Shown piece after piece: positions 15,137-24,456 of a stretch of 64,000 nt of DNA. A model generated the notes under the pieces. The model was not told where the DNA came from. It was given only the letters and a program-made list of their open reading frames with translations, and did not search any database. Source of the DNA: Actinomycetota bacterium (lineage in GTDB: Bacteria > Actinomycetota > Actinomycetes > S36-B12); assembly GCA_030681835.1 (NCBI GenBank), contig JAUXRN010000007.1, positions 1-64,000 of the forward strand, given 5' to 3'. Made by a program: the position numbers and the translations under genes. Position 1 is the stretch's first letter. Each line of letters begins with the position of its first letter.

Positions 15137-16270
15137 GTGTGGGTGAAGGAAGTGCGGCTGGCCGACTTCCGTTCCTACGAGGACATCACTGTCGATCTCG
15201 AGCCGGGCGTCACGTCCTTCGTCGGAGCGAACGGGCAGGGCAAGACCAACCTCGTTGAGGCCATCTCCTACGCCTCGGTCCTCGCCAGCCATCGCGTTGC
15301 CACCGACGGGCCTCTCGTGCGCATCGGCGCAGAGCGAGCGGTCATCGGGATCGAGGTGGTCAGCCAGGAGCGCTCGGTGCTGCTCGAGCTCGAGCTCAAT
15401 CCGGGACGCAGCAACCGGGCTCGACTCAACAAGTCCCCCGTGGCCCGGCCCCGTGAGCTCGTCGGACTGGTGCGCTCGGTGATGTTTGCCCCCGAGGACC
15501 TGGCCCTCGTCAAAGGGGATCCTTCGGATCGCCGGCGATTCATCGACGACCTTCTCGTGCAGCGGACTCCACGCATGCATGGCGTGAAGGCGGACTTCGA
15601 TCGTGTTCTTCGCCAGCGCAACGCCTTGCTGCGGTCGGGTGCAGCGCACGGCGCGGATATCGATGGCACCCTTGGCGTCTGGGACGAGCAGCTCATTGAT
15701 GCCGGCGGCGAGCTGATCGCCGCGAGAGTCGCAGCGATCGAGGAGTTGCGCCCGCACGTGGCCGCCGCGTACTCACTCATCGCAGGCGGGCAGGACGCGG
15801 TGAGCGCCAGCGACCTGGCCATGGTGTACGCCTCGAGTGCAGGCGAAGCTGCCCCGCAGTCAGCCGACCGGCCGCAGTGGCGGGAGGCCCTCCGCACGGC
15901 GCTCGCGGCCCGGCGGCGCGAGGAGAGGGCTCGCGGTGTCACGCTGGTCGGCCCGCATCGCGACGACATCACGCTGGTTCTCGGTGACTCGCCAGCCAAG
16001 GGCTACGCCTCGCACGGGGAGTCATGGTCGATCGCGTTGGCGTTGCGGATCGGCTCGCTCGACGTCCTGCAGTCCGATGGCGAGGACCCCGTCCTCATCC
16101 TCGACGATGTCTTCGCCGAACTTGATGCGGCCCGACGCTCTCGGCTCACCGATCGGGTCAAGGCTGCGGCACAGGTCCTGATCACCGCTGCGGTCGACGA
16201 CGACGTGCCGCGCGAGCTGAGTGGGCGGCGCCTCCGGGTCACGAAGGGGGCCGTCTCGGATGCCGGATGA
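15137..16270 (+). CDS. recF: DNA replication and repair protein RecF
   Basis: 377 residues of the SMC/Rad50-like ABC ATPase class. Seen: VKEVRLADFRSYEDITVDLEPGVTSFVGANGQGKTNLVEAISY (Walker A), LVGPHRDDITLVLGDSPAKGYASHGESWSIALALRIGSL (signature region) and PVLILDDVFAELDAARRSRL (Walker B and D-loop). It loads RecA at gaps with RecOR. GTG 15137 has no obvious Shine-Dalgarno; GTG 15143 is an alternative. The 3-prime end overlaps the next gene by 11 bp. Confidence 0.96.
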   Translation: MWVKEVRLADFRSYEDITVDLEPGVTSFVGANGQGKTNLVEAISYASVLASHRVATDGPLVRIGAERAVIGIEVVSQERSVLLELELNPGRSNRARLNKSPVARPRELVGLVRSVMFAPEDLALVKGDPSDRRRFIDDLLVQRTPRMHGVKADFDRVLRQRNALLRSGAAHGADIDGTLGVWDEQLIDAGGELIAARVAAIEELRPHVAAAYSLIAGGQDAVSASDLAMVYASSAGEAAPQSADRPQWREALRTALAARRREERARGVTLVGPHRDDITLVLGDSPAKGYASHGESWSIALALRIGSLDVLQSDGEDPVLILDDVFAELDAARRSRLTDRVKAAAQVLITAAVDDDVPRELSGRRLRVTKGAVSDAG

Positions 16271-16766
16271 TCTCGACGTTCCACCCGAGCCGATCCCCGA
16301 CCCGGCCGCGCCGGCCGCCGCCGCCGCCGCAGCACTTCGCCGGGCGACGTCGTCCACCTCCCCCGCCACCGCGCGGCGTCGCCGGGGGGCGCGGGCTTCC
16401 TACTCCGACGGCCGTGATCCGGCGCTCGTCGGTGACGCGCTGGAGCGGCTGATGCGCGACCTGGGCTGGACCGATCAGGCCGCGGTCGCGCGCTTGATGT
16501 CGGCGTGGCCGGCGGCGGTTGGGGCCGAACTGGCCGAGCACGTCACGCCAGCCGCGTTCGCGGATGGGGAGCTGACCGTGCGGGCCGACTCCACCGCCTG
16601 GGCGACGCAGGTGCGCCTGCTGCTGCCCGCCCTCCACCGCGCGGTCAACGAGGCGGTCGGTTCCGGGGTGGTGACCCGGATCTCGGTTGTGGGTCCGCAG
16701 GCTCCGTCGTGGTCCGCCGGTCCCCGCCGGGTGAAGGGCCGAGGCCCGCGCGACACCTACGGCTAG
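16260..16766 (+). CDS. DUF721 (DciA-like) protein
   Basis: 168 residues. The N-terminal 60 are Pro/Ala/Arg-rich. The DUF721 domain follows from about 65 (ALVGDALERLMRDLGWTDQAAVARLMSAWPAAVGAELAEHVTPAAF, then GELTVRADSTAWATQVRLLLPALHRAVNEAVG). The C-terminal GPRRVKGRGPRDTYG is the usual actinomycete tail. DUF721 proteins include DciA, which loads the replicative helicase in bacteria without DnaC, and the position between recF and gyrB is conserved. The start ATG 16260 overlaps recF. Confidence 0.9.
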   Translation: MPDDLDVPPEPIPDPAAPAAAAAAALRRATSSTSPATARRRRGARASYSDGRDPALVGDALERLMRDLGWTDQAAVARLMSAWPAAVGAELAEHVTPAAFADGELTVRADSTAWATQVRLLLPALHRAVNEAVGSGVVTRISVVGPQAPSWSAGPRRVKGRGPRDTYG

Positions 16767-16895
16767 AAGGCCACTGAAGGCACCTGAACGCCGATAACAG
16801 CCGCTTTTCGTAGGGGTGATTGTGACTGGGGGGTCCAGCCACCCCGAATGCCCCCTACGCCCCGTGGCGTGGCTATCGATGTCACCCCGAACAGG

Positions 16896-16901
16896 TAGAC
16901 T
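16896..16901 (+). promoter_or_regulatory. Possible -10 element of gyrB
   Basis: TAGACT lies 61 bp before the gyrB start in the 196-bp gap after DUF721. No clear -35 box is 17 nt upstream. The rest of the gap shows nothing recognisable. Confidence 0.3.
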
Positions 16902-16962
16902 GACGGGAGTTCTCGACCCGCCAGGAGCGGGACGTCATCCATCTCAAGGGGGCTCGCCCAGC

Positions 16963-18939
16963 GTGTCGTATGACGCCAGCGCGATCACGGTTCTTGAAGG
17001 CCTCGACGCTGTTCGCAAGCGCCCGGGCATGTACATCGGATCCACGGGGGAGCGGGGCCTGCACCACCTCGTCCAGGAGGTCGTCGACAACTCAGTCGAC
17101 GAGGCGATGGCCGGGTACGCGTCCACGATCACGGTCACGCTGCTCGCCGACGGGGGCGTCCGGTGCATCGACGACGGCCGGGGCATCCCGGTCGACATCG
17201 TTGCCAGCGAGGGCAAGCCGGCCGTCGAGGTCGTCCTCACCGTCCTGCACGCCGGCGGCAAGTTCGGCGGGTCGGGGTACTCGGTGTCCGGCGGGCTGCA
17301 CGGGGTCGGCGTGTCCGTCGTCAACGCTCTGTCCACGAACCTCGACGTCGAGGTGCGCCGGGACGGGCATGTCTATCGGCAGTCCTTCCTCCGCGGCGTG
17401 CCCACTGCCCCGCTCGCGAAGCAGGAGGCGGCCGACGACACGGGCACCACGATTACCTTCTGGGCTGACGGCGAGATCTTCGAGACCACTCACTACGACT
17501 TCACCACGCTTGCGCGGCGCTTCCAGGAGATGGCCGTCCTCAACAAGGGGCTGACCCTCGAGCTCATCGACGAACGGGCCCCCGCCATCGTCGACTTCGA
17601 CGACGAGTCAGAGCCGTCGGTCCCGGAGTCGGAGCGGGTCCGCCGCGTGCGCTTCCACTACGAGGGCGGCATCGCGGACTTCGTCAAGCACATCAACGCC
17701 AGCAAGGGCGTCGCCAACCCATCGGTCATCGACATCGAGTCCGAGTCCGACGACCAGCGGATGAGCGCCGAGATCGCCATGCAGTGGAACACCACCTACA
17801 GCGAGTCGGTGTACACGTTCGCGAACACCATCAACACGACCGAGGGCGGCACCCACGAGGAGGGCTTCCGCTCGGCCTTGACGACGCTGATGAACAAGTT
17901 CGCCCGCGAATGGAACATCCTCAAGGAGAAGGACCCCAACCTCAGCGGTGATGACGTCCGCGAAGGGCTCACCGCGATCGTGAGCGTCAAGCTGATGGAG
18001 CCGCAGTTCGAGGGGCAGACCAAGGCGAAGCTCGGCAACACCGAGATGAAGGCCTTCGTCCAGAAGGTCGTCAACGACCAACTCGGCGAGTGGCTGGAGA
18101 AGAACCCGGCCGAGGGCAAGGAGATCGCGCGCAAGGCGGTCAACGCGGCTACGGCGCGCATGGCTGCGCGCAAGGCGCGCGACCTCGCCCGCAACCGCAA
18201 GGGCCTGCTGGGCGGCGCCGGCATGCCGGGCAAGCTCATCGACTGCTCCAGCCGCGAGCCCGAGGAGTGCGAGGTCTACATAGTCGAGGGGGACTCTGCC
18301 GGCGGCTCGGCCCGCCAGGGCCGTGACCCCCGCACCCAGGCGATCCTCCCGATCCGCGGCAAGATCATCAATGTCGAGAAGGCCCGCATCGACAAGGTGC
18401 TGCAGAACAACGAGGTGCAGGCACTCATCTCTGCCTTCGGCACCGGCATCCAGGACGAGTTCGACATCAACCGTCTGCGGTACCACAAGGTTGTGCTGAT
18501 GGCCGACGCCGACGTTGACGGCCAGCACATCCGCACGCTCCTGCTCACGCTGCTGTTCCGCTTCATGAAGCCCCTCGTCGAGCAGGGCTTCGTCTTCCTG
18601 GCGCAGCCGCCGCTGTACAAGATCAAGTGGTCGCGAGAGGTCGCTGACTTCGCCTACTCCGATCGCGAGCGCGACGCGCTCATCGAGGCCGGCATTGCGG
18701 CCGGGCGTCGGCTGCCCAAGGAGGAGGCCGTCCAGCGATACAAGGGGCTCGGCGAGATGAATGCCGACGAGCTCTGGGACACCACCATGGATCCTGAGCA
18801 CCGCGTCCTGCTGCGGGTCACCCTCGACGACGCCGCCCAGGCCGACGAGATGTTCAGCGTGCTCATGGGCGAGGACGTCGAGTCACGCCGCAACTTCATC
18901 CAGCAGAACGCGCGCGACGTGCGTTTCCTGGACATCTGA
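16963..18939 (+). CDS. gyrB: DNA gyrase subunit B
   Basis: 658 residues. The GHKL ATPase part shows [35 protein letters not shown] (ATP-binding Glu and Asn), DDGRGIPV and [15 protein letters not shown]. The Toprim domain shows [12 protein letters not shown] and the metal-binding [24 protein letters not shown]; the end is RDVRFLDI. The ORF extends 49 codons upstream, but that part lacks family similarity. GTG 16963 with AAGGGGG upstream starts directly at [16 protein letters not shown]. With GyrA it introduces negative supercoils. Confidence 0.98.
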   Translation: MSYDASAITVLEGLDAVRKRPGMYIGSTGERGLHHLVQEVVDNSVDEAMAGYASTITVTLLADGGVRCIDDGRGIPVDIVASEGKPAVEVVLTVLHAGGKFGGSGYSVSGGLHGVGVSVVNALSTNLDVEVRRDGHVYRQSFLRGVPTAPLAKQEAADDTGTTITFWADGEIFETTHYDFTTLARRFQEMAVLNKGLTLELIDERAPAIVDFDDESEPSVPESERVRRVRFHYEGGIADFVKHINASKGVANPSVIDIESESDDQRMSAEIAMQWNTTYSESVYTFANTINTTEGGTHEEGFRSALTTLMNKFAREWNILKEKDPNLSGDDVREGLTAIVSVKLMEPQFEGQTKAKLGNTEMKAFVQKVVNDQLGEWLEKNPAEGKEIARKAVNAATARMAARKARDLARNRKGLLGGAGMPGKLIDCSSREPEECEVYIVEGDSAGGSARQGRDPRTQAILPIRGKIINVEKARIDKVLQNNEVQALISAFGTGIQDEFDINRLRYHKVVLMADADVDGQHIRTLLLTLLFRFMKPLVEQGFVFLAQPPLYKIKWSREVADFAYSDRERDALIEAGIAAGRRLPKEEAVQRYKGLGEMNADELWDTTMDPEHRVLLRVTLDDAAQADEMFSVLMGEDVESRRNFIQQNARDVRFLDI

Positions 18940-18971
18940 CCGCCCCACCTGACGAGCATCGGAGAACCCTC

Positions 18972-21521
18972 GTGCCTGACGACGTGACCACCGAGGACGT
19001 CAGTCCCGGCCAGCACGGCCGTATCGAGCCGGTCGACCTCCAGACGGAGATGCAGCGGTCGTATCTCGACTACTCCATGTCGGTCATCGTGTCGCGGGCG
19101 CTCCCCGATGTGCGCGACGGATTGAAGCCGGTCCATCGACGGGTGCTGTACGCGATGTACGACGGTGGGTACCGGCCCGATCGCAACTTCTCCAAGAGTG
19201 CACGCGTGGTCGGCGACGTCATGGGCAGCTACCACCCGCATGGTGACAGCGCGATCTACGACGCCTTGGTCCGCCTCGCGCAGCCATGGTCCCTCCGCTA
19301 CCCGCTCGTCCAAGGCCAGGGCAATTTCGGGTCCCCCGGCAACGACCCGGCCGCCGCTCAGCGGTACACCGAGTGCCGCATGGCCCCGTTGGCCATGGAG
19401 ATGGTCCGCGACATCGACGAGGACACCGTCAATTTCGGGCCCAACTACGACGGCCGCACGCTCGAGCCGCTGGTCCTGCCGGCCCGGTTCCCCAACCTGC
19501 TGGTCAACGGGAGTTCGGGCATCGCGGTAGGCATGGCAACCAATATCCCGCCCCACAACTTGCGCGAGATCGCGGCCGCCGCCCAGTGGCTGCTGGCGCA
19601 TCCGGATGCCGATCGCGAGGAGCGCCAGGCTGCGCTGACCGGCATCGTCAAGGGCCCGGACTTCCCCACCGGCGCGCTGATCGTGGGCCGCAAGGGCATC
19701 GACGACGCCTACCGCACGGGCCGTGGCTCGATCACCATGCGCGCGGTCGTCACGGTCGAGGAGGACGCGCGCGGTCGCCAGGTCCTCGTGGTCACCGAGC
19801 TGCCGTACCAGGTCAACCCGGACAACCTCCTGCTGCGCATCGCCGAGCTCGTGGGCGACGGAAAGCTCACCGGGATCGCCGATGTCCGCGACGACTCGTC
19901 CTCGCGGACCGGCATGCGGCTCATGATCGAGCTCAAGCGGGACGCCGTGGCCCAGGTGGTCCTCAACCAGCTGTTCAAGCACACCCAGCTGCAGGACAAC
20001 TTCGGCGCCAACATGCTTGCCCTGGTCGATGGCGTGCCGAGGACGCTCACGCTCGAGCAGTTCATCCGGTACTGGATCGCCCACCAGATCGAGGTCATCC
20101 AGCGTCGCACCCGTTACCGCCTGCGCAAGGCCGAGGAGCGCGCGCACATTCTGCGCGGATACCTCAAGGCCCTCGATGCCCTTGACGCGGTGATCGCCCT
20201 GATCCGCGCCTCGGCGACGGTCGAGGACGCCCGGACCGGCCTCATGGAGCTACTGGAGATCGACGAGGTCCAGGCCACGGCGATCCTCGACATGCAGTTG
20301 CGTCGCCTGGCCGCCCTCGAGCGCCAGAAGATCATCGACGAGTACGAGGACCTGATGGCCCGGATTGCCGACTACGAGGGGATCCTGGCCAGCGAGCAGC
20401 GCCAGCGGACCATCGTGTCCGAGGAACTGGCCGAGATCACCGAGAAGTTCGGCGACGACCGGCGCACCGACTTCGTCGCCTGGGACGGCGATGTTACCGA
20501 CGAGGACCTCATCGCCGAGGAGGACGTCGTCGTCACGATCACGTCGGGCGGCTATGCCAAGCGCACACGCGCCGACTTGTACCGGTCCCAGCGTCGGGGC
20601 GGCAAGGGGGTCAAGGGGGCGGCGCTTCGCCAGGACGACGTCGTCGAGCACCTTTTCGTCAGCACCACCCACCACTGGATCCTGTTCTTCACGAACAAGG
20701 GCCGGGTGTACCGGGCAAAGGCGTACCAGTTGCCGGAGGCCGGCCGTGACGCGCGCGGCCAGCATGTCGCCAACCTGCTGGCTTTCCAGGCCGACGAGAC
20801 CATCGCGCAGGTCTTGGCCATCCCCAACTACGAGTCCACGCCCTTCCTGGTGCTGGCCACGCGCAGTGGCAAGGTCAAGAAGACCCGGCTCACCGAGTAC
20901 GACTCCACCCGGCAGGGCGGCATCATCGCGATCAGCCTTGCCCCGGACGACGAGGTGATCTCGGCTTGCCTGGTGTCGCAGGAAGACGATCTCCTGCTCG
21001 TCTCGAGCAAGGGCATGTCCGTGCGCTTCACCGCCAGTGACGAGTCGTTGCGACCGATGGGTCGCGACACGAGCGGCGTCATCGGAATGAGGTTCCGAGG
21101 CGGTGATTCCCTGCTGTCCATGGACGTCGTCCGGCCAGACACCTACGTCGTCACCATCACCGACGGAGGGTTCGGCAAGCGGACGCCCGTTGCCGAGTGG
21201 TCGGCCAAGGGCCGTGGCATCCTCGGCGTGCGGGCCATGAAGCTGGTCGAGCAGCGTGGCTCGCTCGTGGGTGCGCTTGTCTGCGATGAGACCGACCAGT
21301 TGTTCGCGGTCGCCTCCAACGGCGTCATCATCCGTACTCGTGTCGATCAGATCCGCTCCTCGGGCCGTGACACCATGGGGGTCACGCTGATGAACTTGGC
21401 CGAGGGCGACCTGATCGTGGCAGTCGCCCGGAGTGCGGAATCGGACGATGAGCCGGACGGCGACCCGGACGAGCCCGAGGCCGGCGCCGAGGTCGAGGCT
21501 GAGGAGGGAACGGCCGAGTGA
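18972..21521 (+). CDS. gyrA: DNA gyrase subunit A
   Basis: 849 residues. The breakage-reunion domain has the quinolone-determining region [26 protein letters not shown] and the catalytic tyrosine context [14 protein letters not shown]. In the first block the residue at the E. coli Ser83 position is Ser (HGDSAIYD), the usual susceptible-type residue. The C-terminal beta-pinwheel contains the GyrA box QRRGGKG. An acidic tail ends the protein. GTG 18972 follows GGAGAACC. It overlaps the DUF3566 gene by 4 bp. Confidence 0.98.
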   Translation: MPDDVTTEDVSPGQHGRIEPVDLQTEMQRSYLDYSMSVIVSRALPDVRDGLKPVHRRVLYAMYDGGYRPDRNFSKSARVVGDVMGSYHPHGDSAIYDALVRLAQPWSLRYPLVQGQGNFGSPGNDPAAAQRYTECRMAPLAMEMVRDIDEDTVNFGPNYDGRTLEPLVLPARFPNLLVNGSSGIAVGMATNIPPHNLREIAAAAQWLLAHPDADREERQAALTGIVKGPDFPTGALIVGRKGIDDAYRTGRGSITMRAVVTVEEDARGRQVLVVTELPYQVNPDNLLLRIAELVGDGKLTGIADVRDDSSSRTGMRLMIELKRDAVAQVVLNQLFKHTQLQDNFGANMLALVDGVPRTLTLEQFIRYWIAHQIEVIQRRTRYRLRKAEERAHILRGYLKALDALDAVIALIRASATVEDARTGLMELLEIDEVQATAILDMQLRRLAALERQKIIDEYEDLMARIADYEGILASEQRQRTIVSEELAEITEKFGDDRRTDFVAWDGDVTDEDLIAEEDVVVTITSGGYAKRTRADLYRSQRRGGKGVKGAALRQDDVVEHLFVSTTHHWILFFTNKGRVYRAKAYQLPEAGRDARGQHVANLLAFQADETIAQVLAIPNYESTPFLVLATRSGKVKKTRLTEYDSTRQGGIIAISLAPDDEVISACLVSQEDDLLLVSSKGMSVRFTASDESLRPMGRDTSGVIGMRFRGGDSLLSMDVVRPDTYVVTITDGGFGKRTPVAEWSAKGRGILGVRAMKLVEQRGSLVGALVCDETDQLFAVASNGVIIRTRVDQIRSSGRDTMGVTLMNLAEGDLIVAVARSAESDDEPDGDPDEPEAGAEVEAEEGTAE

Positions 21522-21910
21522 CGAACGGTGACGCGATCCGGGAGCCCCGGAGGGCCCGGCTTTACGTCACCCGGGTCGATCCTTGGTCGGTCACCAAGGC
21601 CGCGTTCATGCTGGCGCTGTCCATCGGGATCGTCCTGGTAGTCGCCGTGGCGCTGCTGTGGTGGCTGCTCGACGTCACCGGGGTGTTCCTCACCGTGTCG
21701 CGGACCATCGACGAGGTGGTCGGGTCCGCCACCTCTGGGTTCGACCTGCTCAACTACCTGGAGTTCTCCCGGGTCATGGGCGTGGCGGTCATCGTCGCGT
21801 CGGTGGAGATCGTCCTCATCTCCTTCCTGGCGACCCTTTTCGCCCTGATCTACAACCTGAGCGTGGGAATCACGGGTGGGGTCGAGGTGGTTCTCTCCGA
21901 CGAGGTCTGA
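21518..21910 (+). CDS. DUF3566 membrane protein
   Basis: 130 residues. GTG 21518 overlaps the gyrA stop (GTGA). [46 protein letters not shown] gives one helix, and [44 protein letters not shown] gives a second, with a loop between. This two-helix layout and the place directly after gyrA are typical of DUF3566 in actinobacteria. Function is not established. Confidence 0.88.
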   Translation: MTNGDAIREPRRARLYVTRVDPWSVTKAAFMLALSIGIVLVVAVALLWWLLDVTGVFLTVSRTIDEVVGSATSGFDLLNYLEFSRVMGVAVIVASVEIVLISFLATLFALIYNLSVGITGGVEVVLSDEV

Positions 21911-21918
21911 CCACCCGA

Positions 21919-21947
21919 TCGACCGCCCCCGAGCAGTCGGGTAGTCT
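21919..21947 (+). promoter_or_regulatory. Putative promoter of tRNA-Ile
   Basis: TCGACC (21919-21924), a 17-nt spacer and TAGTCT (21942-21947) end 12 bp before the mature tRNA. Confidence 0.45.
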
Positions 21948-21959
21948 CACGGGTCGTTC

Positions 21960-22034
21960 GGGCCTATAGCTCAGTTTGGTTAGAGCGCTTCCCTGATAAG
22001 GAAGAGGTCGGTGGTTCAAGTCCACCTAGGCCCA
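21960..22034 (+). tRNA. tRNA-Ile (anticodon GAT)
   Basis: The acceptor stem GGGCCTA pairs with TAGGCCC. The D arm has TAGCTCAGTTTGGTTAGAGC, the anticodon loop is CTGATAA with GAT, and the T arm is GGTGG-TTCAAGT-CCACC. The discriminator is A at 22034 and CCA is not encoded. No rRNA operon is nearby. Confidence 0.98.
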
Positions 22035-22035
22035 C

Positions 22036-22161
22036 ATGAAGAAACTGTTGCTGCTCATCGTGCTCGCTGGCGTCGGCTACCTGGTCTACCGCCAGATCGC
22101 CGCAAACAAGGCCGAGCAGGACCTCTGGTCCGAGGCCACCAGCGAGCCCGATCTTCGCTAA
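22036..22161 (+). CDS. DLW-39 family small membrane protein
   Basis: 41 residues, not in the ORF track. MKKLLLLIVLAGVGYLVYRQ is one membrane helix, followed by IAANKAEQDLWSEATSEPDLR, which contains the DLW motif that names this actinobacterial family. It lies between tRNA-Ile and tRNA-Ala as in many actinobacteria. The ATG is only 1 nt beyond the tRNA-Ile discriminator, so there is no room for a ribosome site and 3-prime tRNA processing would leave a leaderless mRNA. Confidence 0.9.
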   Translation: MKKLLLLIVLAGVGYLVYRQIAANKAEQDLWSEATSEPDLR

Positions 22162-22177
22162 CGATCCACGGATCGTT
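22160..22177 (+). repeat. Perfect 8-bp inverted repeat between the DLW-39 stop and tRNA-Ala
   Basis: AACGATCC and GGATCGTT are separated by 2 nt and overlap the TAA stop of the DLW-39 gene. It is a possible processing or attenuation hairpin 3 bp before tRNA-Ala, without a T tract. Confidence 0.5.
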
Positions 22178-22180
22178 CGC

Positions 22181-22253
22181 GGGGGCTTAGCTCAGCTGGT
22201 AGAGCGCTGCCTTTGCAAGGCAGAAGTCAGGGGTTCGAGTCCCCTAGCCTCCA
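22181..22253 (+). tRNA. tRNA-Ala (anticodon TGC)
   Basis: The acceptor GGGGGCT pairs with AGCCTCC (one G-T pair). The D arm is TAGCTCAGCTGGTAGAGC, the anticodon loop TTTGCAA, and the T arm AGGGG-TTCGAGT-CCCCT. The discriminator is A at 22253 and CCA is not encoded. Confidence 0.98.
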
Positions 22254-22318
22254 CACCTGCCTCCGGCACGCCCCAAAGTTGGCGGCCTCCCGAGAAAACC
22301 GACGTATCTGCCCGTGTG

Positions 22319-22345
22319 TTGACACCGCGAGTATCGCGATATAAC
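22319..22345 (+). promoter_or_regulatory. Promoter of the padR gene with an internal palindromic operator
   Basis: A consensus -35 TTGACA (22319-22324) and a -10 TATAAC (22340-22345) with a short 15-nt spacer. The spacer and -10 are overlapped by the palindrome TATCGCGATA (22332-22341). A repressor bound there would block polymerase. Confidence 0.65.
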
Positions 22346-22387
22346 GTAAGCGCATCGCAACATAGTGCGAAAGAAAGAGGCATAGTA

Positions 22388-22957
22388 ATGACTGCATCAC
22401 AACACGAACACGACTCACACAGAGGCCGCGGCCGAGGCAGGGGCTTCGGCGGACCCGGTGGTCCAGGCGGGCCCGGCCCCTGGGGGCCGAACCCGTGGGG
22501 ACGGGGTCCGCGCCGGCGCCGGCGCGAGCGCGGCGACGTGCGGGCTTCCATCCTGCTGCTCCTCGCGGAGCAGCCCCGGCATGGCTATCAGATCCTGACC
22601 GAGCTGGCCGACCGAAGCGAAGGCCAGTGGCAGCCCTCTCCCGGCTCGATCTACCCCGTCCTGAAGCGACTGGCCCGCGACGGGCTGGTCCGCGCCGACC
22701 ACGAGGACGGCAAGCGGATCTTCTCCCTCACGGAGGAAGGACGCGACGTCGTGGCCGCCGAGGCCACGGCTTGGGGAACCCCATGGCAGTCGATGGCGGA
22801 CGAGGCGGACCCCGCCGAGGTGCTCTGGACCGAGGGCCGGCAGCTGAGCGCTGCGGTGTGGCAGGTCGCCCAACTCGAGGACCCCACGCAGATCCAGTCG
22901 GCGGCCGCCGTGCTGGCGGATGCCCGCAAGCGCATCTACGCGGTGCTGGCGCATTAG
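22388..22957 (+). CDS. PadR family transcriptional regulator
   Basis: 189 residues. After a Gly/Pro/Arg-rich N-terminus (about residues 10-45: RGRGRGRGFGGPGGPGG and so on) comes the PadR winged helix: RASILLLLAEQPRHGYQILTELADRSEGQWQPSPGSIYPVLKRLARDGLVRADHEDGKRIFSLTEEGR. An all-helical C-terminal dimerisation part follows. Start ATG 22388 has GAAAGAGG upstream; the ORF start 22316 would lie before the promoter. PadR proteins sense small ligands and often control an adjacent transporter, but none is linked here. The operator in its own promoter suggests autoregulation. Confidence 0.9.
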   Translation: MTASQHEHDSHRGRGRGRGFGGPGGPGGPGPWGPNPWGRGPRRRRRERGDVRASILLLLAEQPRHGYQILTELADRSEGQWQPSPGSIYPVLKRLARDGLVRADHEDGKRIFSLTEEGRDVVAAEATAWGTPWQSMADEADPAEVLWTEGRQLSAAVWQVAQLEDPTQIQSAAAVLADARKRIYAVLAH

Positions 22958-22963
22958 CCAGGG

Positions 22964-22995
22964 GCGAGGGGGCGGGACCCGTCCCGCCCCCTCGC
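22964..22995 (+). terminator. Strong stem-loop terminator after padR
   Basis: A perfect 15-bp GC-rich stem (GCGAGGGGGCGGGAC with its complement) and a 2-nt loop begin 6 nt after the padR stop. There is no T tract. It isolates padR from the cyclophilin gene. Confidence 0.75.
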
Positions 22996-23018
22996 GGGTC
23001 ATGCGGCAGGATGGCCGC

Positions 23019-23537
23019 ATGACGACGACTGCGACCCTGCACACCTCCCTGGGCGACATCCACGTGAATCTCTTCGCCGACCAGGCGCCCAAGACGGTGC
23101 GGAACTTCACCGGACTGGCCGAAGGCACGCAGGAATGGACCGATCCGTCGGTGCGTGCCAAGTCCCTCAAGCCGCTGTACGACGGCACGATCTTCCATCG
23201 GATCATCCCGGGCTTCATGATCCAGGGCGGGGATCCACTGGGCACGGGGACCGGGGGGCCCGGTTACAAGTTCGCCGACGAGTTCCATCCGGAACTGACC
23301 TTCGACCGGCCCTACCTGCTCGCGATGGCCAACGCCGGACCGAACACCAATGGCTCCCAGTTCTTCATCACCGTCGCCCCGACGGCCTGGCTCAACTTCA
23401 AGCACAGCATCTTCGGGGAGGTGGCCGACCAGGCGTCCCGCGACGTCGTGGACGCGATCGCTGCCGTGGCGACCGGCCGGGCCGACCGTCCGATCGAGGA
23501 CGTTGCCATCACGTCCATCACCATCACGCGCGCCTGA
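23019..23537 (+). CDS. ppiA: Peptidyl-prolyl cis-trans isomerase, cyclophilin type
   Basis: 172 residues. TATLHTSLGDIHVNLFADQAPKTVRNFTGLAEG starts the cyclophilin barrel. FHRIIPGFMIQGGDPLGTGTGGPGYKFADEF carries the catalytic Arg and the FMIQGGD signature, and LAMANAGPNTNGSQFFITV is the substrate pocket. No signal peptide is present, so it is cytoplasmic. The track start at 22920 lies inside padR and is rejected in favour of ATG 23019. The place shortly after gyrA is the usual actinomycete location. Confidence 0.95.
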   Translation: MTTTATLHTSLGDIHVNLFADQAPKTVRNFTGLAEGTQEWTDPSVRAKSLKPLYDGTIFHRIIPGFMIQGGDPLGTGTGGPGYKFADEFHPELTFDRPYLLAMANAGPNTNGSQFFITVAPTAWLNFKHSIFGEVADQASRDVVDAIAAVATGRADRPIEDVAITSITITRA

Positions 23538-23541
23538 ACCC

Positions 23542-24399
23542 GTGACCGAGCCGGTAGGCCTGCCGGCCTGCTACCGGCACCCCGACCGGGTGACCGGGAT
23601 CCGCTGCACCCGTTGCGAGCGGCCCATCTGTCCGGAGTGCATGATCGCCGCACCGGTGGGATTCCAGTGCCCGGATTGCGTGGCCCTTGCGTCGCGTCAG
23701 GTCCGCCAGCCGACCACGGTCGCCGGGGCCACGCTGATCGCCCGGCCCGTGGTCACCTACTCGCTGATCGGCATCACCGCAGCCATCTACCTGGCCCAGA
23801 TGGCCATCGGGGTGAACGCCGTTGCCGGCGACTACGGGATGTGGCCCGTCGGGATCGCGGTCAACGGCGAGTGGTGGCGGTTGGTGTCAGCCGCCTTCCT
23901 GCACGGCTCGTTCCTTCACATCGCCTTCAACATGTACGTGCTCTTCGCCCTCGGCCCGACCCTCGAGAGGATCCTCGGGCATGGCCGGTACCTCGCGCTG
24001 TACCTCCTCGCCGCGCTGGGCGGCGGAGTGGCGTCCTACGTCTTCTCCGACCTCCGCACGGTGTCCGTCGGTGCGAGCGGGGCCATCTTCGGACTCATGG
24101 GCGCCTTGGTGGTCGCGGGACGAAGGCTCAAGTACGACATCACCCAGGTACTCGTGCTGCTGGGAATCAACGTGGTGATTGGCTTCCTCGCTCCCGGGGT
24201 GGACTGGCGCGCGCACCTCGGCGGCCTGGTCACCGGTGCCGCCGTGGCGGCCATCATGGTCTTCGCCCCTGCCCGACACCGCACGGTCGTCCAGGTCGGC
24301 GGAGTGCTGGCGCTTCTTGTCGTCATGGGCGCGTTGACCATGTGGCGGACAGCGCAGATCCAGGACTACCTGGCACCGCTGGGCATCGTGGGTACCTGA
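23542..24399 (+). CDS. Rhomboid family intramembrane serine protease with zinc-ribbon N-terminus
   Basis: 285 residues. A Cys/His-rich N-terminus (CYRHPDRVTGIRCTRCERPICPECMIAAPVGFQCPDC, residues about 9-45) looks like a B-box or zinc ribbon. Six or seven membrane helices follow. The catalytic Ser is in SVGASGAIFGLMGAL and the catalytic His in DWRAHLGGLVTGAAVA, so the dyad is complete. The amphipathic WWRLVSAAFLHGSFLHIAFNM segment is family-typical. GTG 23542 is 4 bp after the ppiA stop, so they form one unit. Substrates are unknown. Confidence 0.93.
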   Translation: MTEPVGLPACYRHPDRVTGIRCTRCERPICPECMIAAPVGFQCPDCVALASRQVRQPTTVAGATLIARPVVTYSLIGITAAIYLAQMAIGVNAVAGDYGMWPVGIAVNGEWWRLVSAAFLHGSFLHIAFNMYVLFALGPTLERILGHGRYLALYLLAALGGGVASYVFSDLRTVSVGASGAIFGLMGALVVAGRRLKYDITQVLVLLGINVVIGFLAPGVDWRAHLGGLVTGAAVAAIMVFAPARHRTVVQVGGVLALLVVMGALTMWRTAQIQDYLAPLGIVGT

Positions 24400-24456
24400 C
24401 TTGGCACAATCACCCCTACTGACCGCCCGTCAGTGGCCGTGACGATGGGAGTCCTC

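Noticed and set aside
16816-16962. N-terminal extension of gyrB by 49 codons
   Set aside because: The extra sequence is Pro/Ser-rich and GTG 16963 gives the normal GyrB start with a ribosome site.
17608-20147. Two large minus-strand ORFs (397 and 497 aa) opposite gyrB and gyrA
   Set aside because: They are antisense shadows of highly conserved genes, rich in Val/Asp/Arg/His and without domains.
21960-22253. Possible rRNA operon suggested by adjacent tRNA-Ile and tRNA-Ala
   Set aside because: No 16S, 23S or 5S sequence is in the window; this tRNA pair near gyrA is separate from rRNA spacers.
23060-23078. CCACGTGAAT in ppiA as a third parS site
   Set aside because: Too few matches to the palindrome outside the CACGTG core and located in codons with normal protein constraint.
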